Of a stretch of DNA of 54,331 nt, positions 16,223 through 24,873 are shown piece after piece. The first letter of the stretch is position 1. Each line of letters starts with the position of its first letter. The position numbers were made by a program, and so were the translations under genes. Under the pieces are notes generated by a model. The model made no database searches. It saw only the letters and a program-made list of their open reading frames with translations, and was not told the DNA's origin. This DNA comes from Bacteroidales bacterium. GTDB taxonomy: Bacteria; Bacteroidota; Bacteroidia; Bacteroidales; Muribaculaceae. The stretch is taken from NCBI GenBank assembly GCA_014800245.1, contig JAAVGM010000012.1, positions 1 to 54,331 of the forward strand. Direction: 5' to 3'.

Positions 16223-18868
16223 TTATTCCTTTATGGCTCGAACCCCCATGCCATGGAACAAGGGATTTGTGGTCTGTTGAGATTTGATTAAATTATCCCT
16301 GTCAAGGAATTGCACCACTCCTCCTGTTTTGAGAGTCTGGATTGCGTGTGAGGTCCAATATGATGCCAAGGCTCCGTAACTTGCTGTCGCGCCTGTCGCA
16401 CCGGAAATATATCCGAAATCCGGGAAATATATCACTTCCCCCGTGCTTAGAACAGTCAGATAAAATCCTTGTTGTTCTGAAGCTGTATCCGATGAGGTGT
16501 AACGTAGAGAGTATTTCGAGGCGGCTTGTGACACAAAATCTATCAATGGCTCTGAATATGGCACCACAAAACCGAGCGGTGAGGGGTCATAGACGGTCTT
16601 TATATTTGTTGTGGAATAAGCTCCATTCCAAAAGTTATTATAAGGATATGGGGTGTAGCTTGCACTCGACTCATCATTATCATGTTCCCCTAAATAGAAT
16701 GTATCCGGATGAAGGATATATTCCTGCATAAGATTATTAGTGGATGCAAGGTCGTAAGCGGCAGCTATGGGATGTGACTCTATCTTTTTATGAGAAGCGT
16801 CAAAAAATTCCTTATCTCCCGACATCATAGGATCTTTTCGTCCCCATTGATAATATGTGTTATATGCAGGGGTTGATTGTTCGATTCCAGATTGATTGAT
16901 TGTCACTGTTTTCGACAATGCCTCCACTCCTTCCGGCAGCCCGCTCTGTGTGAAGCGTACCTTTACAGAACATTCCGGAAAACTAAACCGATCTCCGCCC
17001 TCCACATAACCGAGATTCTCGGTGGCCAGGCTATAGCTTTTCCCGGAGACGGTGATGTTGTTGACTCCTGTAGATGGGGTGTAATCTGTGACCCATATCT
17101 GCCAACTCCACATCACGCTCTTGTTGGCGTCGCGCACAGCCAACAAAGCATTTCCCTCGCGAATGGTGTTGTGAGGGACACGGAAACTGATTGTTTTTCC
17201 ATCATCCGACAATGCCACATCCCGAATTAGATTCAATTCATCTTCCCATATTAAGACAGCATCCACAGGGGTGCAGCCGGTGTTGTCGTAAATATAAGGG
17301 GATGTTATGGCATTATTAAGATGATTGGTGAAATTTTTCAGAGCCTTCGAGTTATGAGTGCCCGGCACATATGCCTGATTATTGTCAGCTCCGTTTTTGA
17401 TTGCATTCCCATACACGAGCGGAAAGGAATATATGCCCGGTGCATTTATCACATACGTATTAGCTGTATTCTCTACCGCAGCGCTCCCGGAAGAGGAGGA
17501 TAAATTATACGGACTGCAACCGGAAGATATATTAATGTCGGCGGCTGCCTGGAGAGTGCGCGTAGGAGCGCTCATATTCTCAAATACAAGATTATTCATC
17601 ACTGTCACGAATTGTCCCGTAGAATTACCCTCTCCATTCATTGTGAAATCGGAAATCCAATCCGGTTTGGGAATTACATTGCCTTTATCGTCTATAAATT
17701 CTGCATTCCAGGCAATCGGTGTGGAAGATCCATCCTTATTAAGGAGACTCTTCACATTAAAGGATTTGGAAGAACCGGTATAGTCTGTGTTGAAATCACC
17801 GGTAATATCCAATATCAGGGAATCAGCCTCCGGATTAGCAGAGATGCGGTAGGTGATGGTCTTCCCCTCGGGAAAGATCTGCGATTTCAAGGATGAAGAG
17901 AGGGTGTATTCGTTTCCACCTATTTCGATAGATACGGTTATTTCCGCATTATCGGGGAGCGACTGAGGGATAAATAGAAACGTCTCATCAGAAGATGTGA
18001 TTTCTGCACCGCTCTCTACATACTCCGACCCTTCAGCAGCTTCAAGCGAAAGATCGGGCGACACACTGAAGTCTGAGGGGGAAGAGAGGTTGCTCCAATT
18101 TCCCGATTCCAGATCAAGTCGGCCGGATGAAAACACATTTGAAATCGTGATATTTTTTATGGTGCAAGGAGCCATTTCAGCCCCTGTTACAAATTTTACA
18201 GCCGTTAACGCATGGTTGAATGACAGCCGGCAGGGAGATGAGGAAGCATCCGTGGGGGAAGCATATAGGAGATCGGTTTGAGAGCTCACTGCAGAGGGGG
18301 TATTGTAGGAGAGTATAATTTTCCCCTTAACCGTTTGAACAGATTGAATCCCGTCGTTCGATTCTGAAGAATAATAGGGGGAATATGCATTAAAGTGCAA
18401 AGATCCGTCGCCCGGCCATAGGTATTCTTCATGGGGCATCCAATCGGAAGACCGAGAAATCTCGACATTCGACATATAATCGGGTATATATTCATCAGTC
18501 CCGGAGTCCGAGGTATATCCGGCATAAACTCCAAATGATTCCATGTTTGAGCTGTCAACAAGCTGAGCTCTCGTTGCGCCTGATTCTGAATGCATCGAAT
18601 GTATGAGTGGGGCAGTTGTCTCGATCTGAGGAACTAAATAGAGGTCTGATTCGGTGCCGTCTAATTTCAGGATATCAAGAGACGACCGGGCTGCTCCTCC
18701 TCTTGTGTTAGATATGTCAGAGAAATCAGAGGAATAGTCCACATCAAACTGTATGAGGCCCTTTGTGCCGGGATTCGAAACGATAAGATCGTCGGAACAG
18801 CCCGTAAGCCACATTGCGCATACGGCAGCCGCAATAAATGAATATGATGAACTTTTAAATGTATCCAT
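16223..18868 (-). CDS. Large fimbrillin-family lipoprotein with C-terminal FISUMP-like domain
   Basis: This 881-aa surface lipoprotein has a signal with lipobox LTGC (Cys24). Residues about 30-350 are a fimbrillin (Mfa-like) domain with the typical pattern of an early VYAGY/PGDGSLHFNAYSP stretch, an SFNHALTAVKF stretch and a FIPQSLP stretch. A middle region of about 350-650 has beta-sandwich character. The C-terminal about 200 residues include YYQWGRKDP, ASYWTS and a final GMGVRAI, which resemble the FISUMP domain of Bacteroidota surface proteins. It is the last gene of the fimbrial operon, where tip or accessory subunits usually sit, so a tip adhesin role is likely but inferred. It follows an intercistronic hairpin that may lower its expression relative to the shaft gene. 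Confidence 0.85.
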   Translation of the reverse strand: MDTFKSSSYSFIAAAVCAMWLTGCSDDLIVSNPGTKGLIQFDVDYSSDFSDISNTRGGAARSSLDILKLDGTESDLYLVPQIETTAPLIHSMHSESGATRAQLVDSSNMESFGVYAGYTSDSGTDEYIPDYMSNVEISRSSDWMPHEEYLWPGDGSLHFNAYSPYYSSESNDGIQSVQTVKGKIILSYNTPSAVSSQTDLLYASPTDASSSPCRLSFNHALTAVKFVTGAEMAPCTIKNITISNVFSSGRLDLESGNWSNLSSPSDFSVSPDLSLEAAEGSEYVESGAEITSSDETFLFIPQSLPDNAEITVSIEIGGNEYTLSSSLKSQIFPEGKTITYRISANPEADSLILDITGDFNTDYTGSSKSFNVKSLLNKDGSSTPIAWNAEFIDDKGNVIPKPDWISDFTMNGEGNSTGQFVTVMNNLVFENMSAPTRTLQAAADINISSGCSPYNLSSSSGSAAVENTANTYVINAPGIYSFPLVYGNAIKNGADNNQAYVPGTHNSKALKNFTNHLNNAITSPYIYDNTGCTPVDAVLIWEDELNLIRDVALSDDGKTISFRVPHNTIREGNALLAVRDANKSVMWSWQIWVTDYTPSTGVNNITVSGKSYSLATENLGYVEGGDRFSFPECSVKVRFTQSGLPEGVEALSKTVTINQSGIEQSTPAYNTYYQWGRKDPMMSGDKEFFDASHKKIESHPIAAAYDLASTNNLMQEYILHPDTFYLGEHDNDESSASYTPYPYNNFWNGAYSTTNIKTVYDPSPLGFVVPYSEPLIDFVSQAASKYSLRYTSSDTASEQQGFYLTVLSTGEVIYFPDFGYISGATGATASYGALASYWTSHAIQTLKTGGVVQFLDRDNLIKSQQTTNPLFHGMGVRAIKE

Positions 18869-18930
18869 GGAATTAAAGTTTATAGAGAAATCATTTGGAT
18901 GGAGCCTAAAACTTCCTCCCTTTAAATGGT

Positions 18931-18962
18931 ATCTGCAGGAAGAGATCCAACTTCCTGCAGAT
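18931..18962 (-). promoter_or_regulatory. Intercistronic hairpin between two fimbrillin genes
   Basis: A perfect 12-bp stem (ATCTGCAGGAAG 18931-18942 with CTTCCTGCAGAT 18951-18962) lies between the shaft fimbrillin stop (19000) and the start of the larger gene (18868). No T-tract follows on the minus strand. It is more likely an RNA-stability or partial-termination element than a full terminator. Confidence 0.6.
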
Positions 18963-18980
18963 TAAATCTTATGTCTATTC

Positions 18981-19002
18981 ATTAATTATTCGCCGCTACT
19001 TA
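18981..19002 (+). repeat. 22-bp dispersed repeat, copy 2
   Basis: ATTAATTATTCGC-C-GCTACTTA overlaps the stop codon of the 351-aa fimbrillin gene. It differs from copy 1 (14683-14704) at one base. Confidence 0.55.
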
Positions 19003-20055
19003 CTTAGACTCTTCCGAACCGGTATCCATAGGGAGATCCACATTAGAATCAACCCAGTTGGTTACATCAACCGTAAAATCTATCGGTCCGCCAAGCACGG
19101 GTTTGCCCGGATCGGGATCATTTGGGTCAACATATCCTGCACCATGAGTCAAATCCAGGTTATAGACATATCTCTTCCCGGGCTCCCAATTGTCGTCAAT
19201 AAAGATTGCTGCCCATTCACACCCCGGCTCGGAGGGGAAGGGATAGACTTGGGCGCCGGCCACAGTATTAATCTGCAATTTGATTGCAATATATGCGCCC
19301 TTCGCGGCATTAGAAGGATCGGAAAGAGGTTTCCACGCTGTGAGTTGCTGAGGAATAAGCATCAGGTTGCCTCCTGCACCCATTACCGATGTCAGGGTTG
19401 AGCCGAGTTGAATAGGAGTGGCGTATGTTTCTTCATAGATTGCCTTGTCAGTTCCGAGTGTCCATGCATTGGATGTGAAATCGAAATCAGCCTTTGATAC
19501 AGGCTGTCCGACTCTAATGCCCGAAATTTTATAGACATATGCTTCATTGTCGGTTTTTGCTCGTATCTCTATCTGTGCCAGACGATGATCAAATTTCAAT
19601 GGCACGCCGGTGGATTCATTCTTTTCCTTATTCCCTGTAGCAGATGTGGAGATGAAGTCAATCTGGCTCGCAATATCTGCGGCAGGTGAAAAACCGGTCA
19701 TATTCTTAGTGTCGGCGTTCAGTGTGACAACCCCTCCGGGAGAAGCCGGCGAATAAGCATAGAATGTGAGGGTGGAGTTATCGCCGGGCCAATTGTATGT
19801 GGGATTGGAAGTGAAATACCCGTCACTTCCTTTTGCAAATTGAAGTGTGTTGAAGAAGGGGGTATTATCCATAAATGCAGCAACATTGATCTGCGACAGA
19901 TTGGCATTGGTGGTTTCTGTGGCGCGTGTGCCCATAGATGCCCGGAAACTGATTGCCGAACCATGATTTTCACTGATAGGCTCATCATCCGAACAAGCTC
20001 CGAGCCCTAACGATGCGACAGCAGCAGCTGTCAATAAGAGATATGTCTTTTTCAT
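19000..20055 (-). CDS. Fimbrillin-family lipoprotein (probable shaft subunit)
   Basis: This 351-aa protein has a signal peptide with lipobox LGAC (Cys21) followed by SDDE. The mature part shows hallmark fimbrillin features: ISFRASMGTRA near the N-terminus (the TRA arginine region is where such pilins are usually trimmed), the YNWPGDNSTLTFYAYSP stretch, FDHRLAQIEI and LMLIPQQL. In Porphyromonas and Bacteroides such pilins are lipidated, exported and polymerised by strand exchange. The length, close to that of FimA/Mfa1, and the position after the anchor-type gene suggest the main shaft subunit. It is the third gene of the fimbrial operon. Confidence 0.9.
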   Translation of the reverse strand: MKKTYLLLTAAAVASLGLGACSDDEPISENHGSAISFRASMGTRATETTNANLSQINVAAFMDNTPFFNTLQFAKGSDGYFTSNPTYNWPGDNSTLTFYAYSPASPGGVVTLNADTKNMTGFSPAADIASQIDFISTSATGNKEKNESTGVPLKFDHRLAQIEIRAKTDNEAYVYKISGIRVGQPVSKADFDFTSNAWTLGTDKAIYEETYATPIQLGSTLTSVMGAGGNLMLIPQQLTAWKPLSDPSNAAKGAYIAIKLQINTVAGAQVYPFPSEPGCEWAAIFIDDNWEPGKRYVYNLDLTHGAGYVDPNDPDPGKPVLGGPIDFTVDVTNWVDSNVDLPMDTGSEESK

Positions 20056-20170
20056 AGCAAAATGTTTTTTAATTTATGGAATCGTGTGAAGTGGTTAAGC
20101 AGTCTTAAGAACTTCCACTTTAAGCTGTATTATATAATATTAAAACGTATGAATGGAATTAAAGGTTTGT

Positions 20171-21154
20171 TTACATCTTTAAATCAATGTCAACACTTTC
20201 CCAATCATTCACATCCGGAACGAATCCTCCGCCTCCCACAATGGGTTCGGGAAGAGAAAGCCCGCTCACCACAATATGCACATGTTTGGGATCAGGTGCA
20301 TCGTATATCTGGTTTGAGACATCGAATGAGTAAAAATACTTGTTTCCATCAGTCATGAAGAGATAAAGGCCTAATTTATGAGGATTACGAGTCTTTGGAG
20401 ATTCCCCGAAAGTAAGAAATTCCCCGTGGAGAGAATTGTTATCCCGGTCTTTTGTAACTATGAAGGTGAGAGTATGGCGCGTGTCGGAAGATTCCCCTTT
20501 TCCAAACATAAACCCTCCTGACATCCCCGAGAGAGTGGCATCTGCCGAGTTTCCATCGATAGATGAGAGGTTTTGAATATCAATAATATCAACGGTGTAT
20601 TCGCACGTCACTTCCTCAGGATAGAAAACTAATGTTTTTTTCGTTTCCCCTTTTCTCAAACTCATATTGTCGTTCCTTCCATTCCAAATCTTTTTAGGAG
20701 TCTCCACCATTGTTTCATCTTCTGCATCTTGGGCTTTTGGAATCCCTCGGGTCTTTAATCCGGAAGATGGGAGATTATAAATTTCGCGTGTAAAAATCTC
20801 GAATGTCTCTATATCCTCTGTTTTTCGGAAATGTGCCCAATCAGAATTGTCGGAACTATGAGCCAATCCGGAGAAAGAGCCATATGGGATTTTTATTTCT
20901 CCTCCCTTGTTGTTATTGAAATCATACCTCAAGGTGGAATCTGCCGATTCGGAGGGGTCGTAGAAAAGCCATAATGCCATTGAAGCCGGGTCGGCATCGG
21001 GGGATTTGCTCCAGTCGAACACCACCTCCACCTCCTGCAAAGGCACATCTTCAAATTCTATATCCTTATGCCTGCAAGAGGGGAGGATAATAGAGATAAT
21101 GGAAAGAAAAATCGCGTACGGTGTAATATGTTTTATCTTTGTCGGTGTTTTCAT
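20171..21154 (-). CDS. DUF5119 / FimB-Mfa2-like fimbrial lipoprotein
   Basis: This 327-aa protein has a signal with lipobox LPSC (Cys27). The mature protein begins with the DUF5119-type VEVVFDWSKSPDADP stretch and continues with WLFYDP, typical of the proteins encoded between DUF3575 and fimbrillin genes in Bacteroidota. Members are thought to anchor or initiate the pilus, by analogy with FimB/Mfa2. The start overlaps the DUF3575 gene stop by 4 bases (ATGA type), so the two are translationally coupled. The family call is from recall of sequence patterns. Confidence 0.85.
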   Translation of the reverse strand: MKTPTKIKHITPYAIFLSIISIILPSCRHKDIEFEDVPLQEVEVVFDWSKSPDADPASMALWLFYDPSESADSTLRYDFNNNKGGEIKIPYGSFSGLAHSSDNSDWAHFRKTEDIETFEIFTREIYNLPSSGLKTRGIPKAQDAEDETMVETPKKIWNGRNDNMSLRKGETKKTLVFYPEEVTCEYTVDIIDIQNLSSIDGNSADATLSGMSGGFMFGKGESSDTRHTLTFIVTKDRDNNSLHGEFLTFGESPKTRNPHKLGLYLFMTDGNKYFYSFDVSNQIYDAPDPKHVHIVVSGLSLPEPIVGGGGFVPDVNDWESVDIDLKM

Positions 21155-22407
21155 CTGTTGCCTCCTTTCTTGATGGAGTTATAATTCCCATTTCCGATAA
21201 GCCATACGAGGGAAATCTCGGCTTTAGTCGGTCCGAACCAGTTGATTTTATGAGTGGATTGCCAAAGATACCTTCCATTGTCGGGTATATATTTGATATA
21301 TTTCCCTCCGAGGTATCCTATGCCGATTGTGAAATCAATATTCAGGTGTTTTGCAATAGGGAGCGAATAGCCATATTCAATTCCGCCCATGCGCAACGAA
21401 CGGTTCCAAAGCGTTTCGTGTGGCAATCCTCCCATGTATCCTGTGCCTCCGAATTCAAAGTCATATGTGAGAATGCCGCCATAAATACCGATGTGGTGTC
21501 CGGTGAGAGGTTTCTCTTTTGCCTTCTTCCCGAACCACCATCTCAGCGCTATATCTCCTCCATACGCTCTCCAATAGTGATGTGTGCGATCCGTATCCCA
21601 CCATCCATAGGTCCAGTTGCCAACTATGGATAAATTCCTTCCCAGATAGAATTCTGCACTTAATGAAGGCAATGCCAAAAGATCGTAAAGCATATTTGTC
21701 TTAATAGCCATGTAGAAGTTTCGTCGCTTGCCGAGCGATGTAGAGAGGGTCGGTAAAATGGGTTCTGCAATAAAAGGGGGATTCTCAGGATAAATATTCG
21801 GCGGAGCAATTGTGAGATCAATTGAAGGCGAATATTGATAGGTAAAGAAAATTCTCGACGCCCTGAGAGAAGGGAATATATTATTATATAAATACCTGTA
21901 CGGGCGTCCCTCTCTTAATTCTTTCAATCGTGTGAGAAAATGGTCTGATTCAGCTTCCCTGCGTTCTTGCTTATTCTTTAGATTTATTTCTTCAAGAAGA
22001 TCCAGGGTTTCCTCTTTGAATGGAACATCCGGATCCTCAGCCACGAGATTGTAAAGATCCTCCCAGTCTCTGCCAATGAAAGAGGTCTCCACCTTTGGTG
22101 GCGCATCGGTGCCATCCAAATTTAATAGAGAAAGTATCCTCTCGGCTCTTTTCTCTGACAAATTATAATTTAGGTTGACGCTCCCTTCCGGGGATGCTCC
22201 TCCGACAATTTGGAGCCGGCGAAGATTTTCATTGCCATTAAATAAAGAGTCGAGAGATCTGAGAGTGCGCTTGTTTCCCTTCAGGAGAGTATCCACTTCA
22301 GATTTCCCCTGATGAAAATATACTTGCAAAGTGTCGCTCTTCTCAAATGCCTTGAGAGGGGTGGCAGCAAGAATAAAAGCTGATATGGAGATAAGTATAT
22401 TTTTCAT
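21151..22407 (-). CDS. DUF3575 outer-membrane protein with OmpA-like N-terminus, fimbrial operon
   Basis: This 418-aa protein has a cleavable signal peptide (end near AATPLKA). Residues about 25-115 resemble an OmpA-type peptidoglycan-binding fold: FHQGKSEVD, a GGASPEGS loop and LSEKRAERI. The C-terminal half (about 225-415) is a DUF3575 beta-barrel-like domain with TNMLYDLLALPSLSAEFYLG, a family signature. DUF3575 genes head fimbrillin operons in Bacteroides and may help carry or anchor the pilus. It is the first gene of this four-gene operon. No clear -33/-7 promoter could be placed in front of it. Confidence 0.88.
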   Translation of the reverse strand: MKNILISISAFILAATPLKAFEKSDTLQVYFHQGKSEVDTLLKGNKRTLRSLDSLFNGNENLRRLQIVGGASPEGSVNLNYNLSEKRAERILSLLNLDGTDAPPKVETSFIGRDWEDLYNLVAEDPDVPFKEETLDLLEEINLKNKQERREAESDHFLTRLKELREGRPYRYLYNNIFPSLRASRIFFTYQYSPSIDLTIAPPNIYPENPPFIAEPILPTLSTSLGKRRNFYMAIKTNMLYDLLALPSLSAEFYLGRNLSIVGNWTYGWWDTDRTHHYWRAYGGDIALRWWFGKKAKEKPLTGHHIGIYGGILTYDFEFGGTGYMGGLPHETLWNRSLRMGGIEYGYSLPIAKHLNIDFTIGIGYLGGKYIKYIPDNGRYLWQSTHKINWFGPTKAEISLVWLIGNGNYNSIKKGGNR

Positions 22408-22549
22408 AGTTAATTATGTGGAGTCATTATTATAACGCCTTGTGATTGATAAAGGTTTGTAGTCTTTAATTTTGGCTGTAACATAATTTGGAAAGGATAA
22501 AATCTGATTTTTGTAGGCAGGAAGGTATAGAAATCTCAATAATTTTGAC

Positions 22550-22558
22550 TACTTTTGC
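22550..22558 (+). promoter_or_regulatory. -7 element of the pncB promoter
   Basis: TACTTTTGC fits the Bacteroidota -7 form, 27 bases before the chosen ATG. No TTG is present at the ideal -33 distance, so this is a partial match. Confidence 0.5.
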
Positions 22559-22585
22559 ACTAAAACAATCTTGAAAGCAATACCA

Positions 22586-23806
22586 ATGAGCGGAATACCT
22601 CAAATAATCAACTGGTTCACTGACGACGACCTTTATAAATTCACGATGTGCTGTGCGGTGATAGACAATTATCCACGCACACAAGTGAAATATCGCTTTA
22701 ACGACCGCGATGACACGGTGTATCCTCCCGGCTTTGATGTAGAATTGAGAAAGCAGATCCAACATCTTGAAAATCTGCGCATCACTGATCAAGAAGTTAA
22801 TTTCATGAAAAGAAAGTGTAGTTTCATTCCCGAATGGTTCTACAGTTTCTTGAAAGGTTTCCGCTATGACAGCAGATGGGTGAAGGTGGAGCAGGATCCG
22901 GAGGGGCATCTGAGCGTGGAGTTTGAAGGATGTTGGAGCAACACGATTCTTCTCGAAGTGAAAGTGCTCGCCATTATTTCCGAACTCTATTATATAATGA
23001 CCGGAGAGAGCCGCAATCTTGACTATAAGGATTATTACGCTCGTTCATGGAATAAGGCTGAAAGGTTGATAGATGCCGGATGCTTCTTCAGCGACTTCGG
23101 CACAAGACGTCGCGCATCTTTCGAAGCCCAGGATTGTGTGGTCAAGGCAATGAAAGAATGCAATGACTCGAAGAAAGGTCCGGGAAGATTTACCGGCACA
23201 AGCAATGTATATTTCGCAATGAAATACGACCTTACCCCAATCGGGACAATGGCTCATGAATTGATATGCGCCATTGCCGGGATGTATGGTCCGCAGATGT
23301 CAAATCACATTGCGATGCAAGCTTGGTCGCAGACCTATCGCGGAGCACTCGGCACATTCCTCTACGACACCTATGGTTGGCGAATCTTTTCCCTTAACTT
23401 CTCGGAGGATTACGCCAATATGTTCAAGGGGCTCCGGGTGGATAGCGGAGACAACTACAAGCAACTTGATCTTATTATTGAGAAATATCGCAGTCTGAAT
23501 ATCGATTCCGCTACAAAACAGGTGGTGTTCAGCAATGGCCTGAATGTGGATGAGGCTATAAAGATTCAGAGATATGCCGAGGGTAAATGTCTTCCGTCGT
23601 TCGGGATAGGAACCCATTTCACCAATGATTTTCCGGGAATCAAACCACGTAATATAGTGATCAAGCTTTTGGCTGTGAAAATCACTGAGTCTTGGCCATT
23701 CTACTGCGAAACGTGCAAGTTGAGTGAAGATAAGGGGAAATATACAGGGAACAAGGCGGTGGTGGATCGCTTCATGGAGGCGCTTCATCTTCCCAAATTG
23801 AAATAA
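22586..23806 (+). CDS. pncB: Nicotinate phosphoribosyltransferase
   Basis: This 406-aa enzyme converts nicotinate and PRPP, with ATP, to nicotinate mononucleotide in the Preiss-Handler branch of NAD synthesis. The N-terminal TDDDLYKFTMCCAVID stretch, the TSNVYFA and PIGTMAHE motifs (the His is the likely phosphorylated residue), a RVDSGD motif and the SNGLNVDEAI stretch are all characteristic. A TTG start five codons upstream is possible, but the ATG at 22586 places the conserved N-terminus correctly. The next gene, galE, begins 38 bases later, so the two may share a transcript. Confidence 0.95.
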   Translation: MSGIPQIINWFTDDDLYKFTMCCAVIDNYPRTQVKYRFNDRDDTVYPPGFDVELRKQIQHLENLRITDQEVNFMKRKCSFIPEWFYSFLKGFRYDSRWVKVEQDPEGHLSVEFEGCWSNTILLEVKVLAIISELYYIMTGESRNLDYKDYYARSWNKAERLIDAGCFFSDFGTRRRASFEAQDCVVKAMKECNDSKKGPGRFTGTSNVYFAMKYDLTPIGTMAHELICAIAGMYGPQMSNHIAMQAWSQTYRGALGTFLYDTYGWRIFSLNFSEDYANMFKGLRVDSGDNYKQLDLIIEKYRSLNIDSATKQVVFSNGLNVDEAIKIQRYAEGKCLPSFGIGTHFTNDFPGIKPRNIVIKLLAVKITESWPFYCETCKLSEDKGKYTGNKAVVDRFMEALHLPKLK

Positions 23807-23844
23807 ATGATCGATATACGAATCTAACATATAAAAAACTAACA

Positions 23845-24873
23845 ATGGAAAGCAAAAAAACAGTGCTTGTATCCGGAGGTGCCGGATATATCGGCTCCCA
23901 CACTGCAGTGGAGCTCATCAATGCAGGGTATGAGGTCGTGATCATCGACAATCTCTCTAATTCAGAGGAGAGTGCCGTTGAAGGTGTAAGAAAGATTACA
24001 GGCAAGGATGTTCCTTTCGAAATCGTAGATACATGCGACAAGGAAGCTCTCAGAAAAGTGTTCGAGAAGTATGGGTTTGACACCGTGATTCATTTCGCTG
24101 CATATAAGGCAGTGGGGGAGTCGATGGCCGAACCCTTGAAATATTACAGCAACAACCTTGTTTCCTTCATGAATATCGTGGAGATGATGAAGGAATTCAA
24201 CCGTCCCAATATCCTTTTCTCATCGTCAGCCACAGTATATGGCGAGGCCGACGAACTTCCTGTCACCGAAGATACTCCGCGTAAGCCTGCAACCTCTCCT
24301 TATGGCAACACAAAGCAGATGTCGGAAGATATCCTTCACGATTGCTGCCGAGCCTATGAAGGGATGTATGGTATAGCACTTCGCTATTTCAATCCTATCG
24401 GCGCTCATCCCTCAGCATTGATTGGCGAGCTCCCGAGAGGTGTGCCCAATAACCTTGTTCCATTCGTGACTCAGACCGCTGCGGGAATCCGTGAATGCCT
24501 CAGCGTATTCGGCAACGACTATGACACTCCCGACGGAACCTGTCTGCGCGATTATATAGATGTGGTGGATCTCGCAAAAGCTCATGTAGCGGCTGTGAAC
24601 CGTATGGTATCCGACAAGATGGAGGCAAAATATGAGATATTCAATGTCGGAACAGGCAATCCGGTCTCTGTGCTTGAGCTTCTTACCACCTTTGAGAAAG
24701 TAAACAATCTTAAACTTCCCTATAAGATAGTGGATCGTCGTCCCGGCGATGTTACAGCCGTATGGGCTGACACCGCGAAAGCCAACGACGTATTGGGTTG
24801 GAAAGCGGAGCGTACGCTCGGCGAGACTCTCAAATCCGCATGGGAATGGGAGAAACGAGTTAGAGGCTTATAA
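23845..24873 (+). CDS. galE: UDP-glucose 4-epimerase
   Basis: This 342-aa short-chain dehydrogenase/reductase interconverts UDP-glucose and UDP-galactose, feeding galactose use and surface polysaccharide synthesis. It has the NAD-binding GGAGYIGSH motif near the N-terminus (residues 11-19), the catalytic Ser in SSSATVYG and the YxxxK pair in YGNTK. The length is standard. Its stop codon overlaps the start of the channel gene by one base (TAATG). Confidence 0.95.
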   Translation: MESKKTVLVSGGAGYIGSHTAVELINAGYEVVIIDNLSNSEESAVEGVRKITGKDVPFEIVDTCDKEALRKVFEKYGFDTVIHFAAYKAVGESMAEPLKYYSNNLVSFMNIVEMMKEFNRPNILFSSSATVYGEADELPVTEDTPRKPATSPYGNTKQMSEDILHDCCRAYEGMYGIALRYFNPIGAHPSALIGELPRGVPNNLVPFVTQTAAGIRECLSVFGNDYDTPDGTCLRDYIDVVDLAKAHVAAVNRMVSDKMEAKYEIFNVGTGNPVSVLELLTTFEKVNNLKLPYKIVDRRPGDVTAVWADTAKANDVLGWKAERTLGETLKSAWEWEKRVRGL

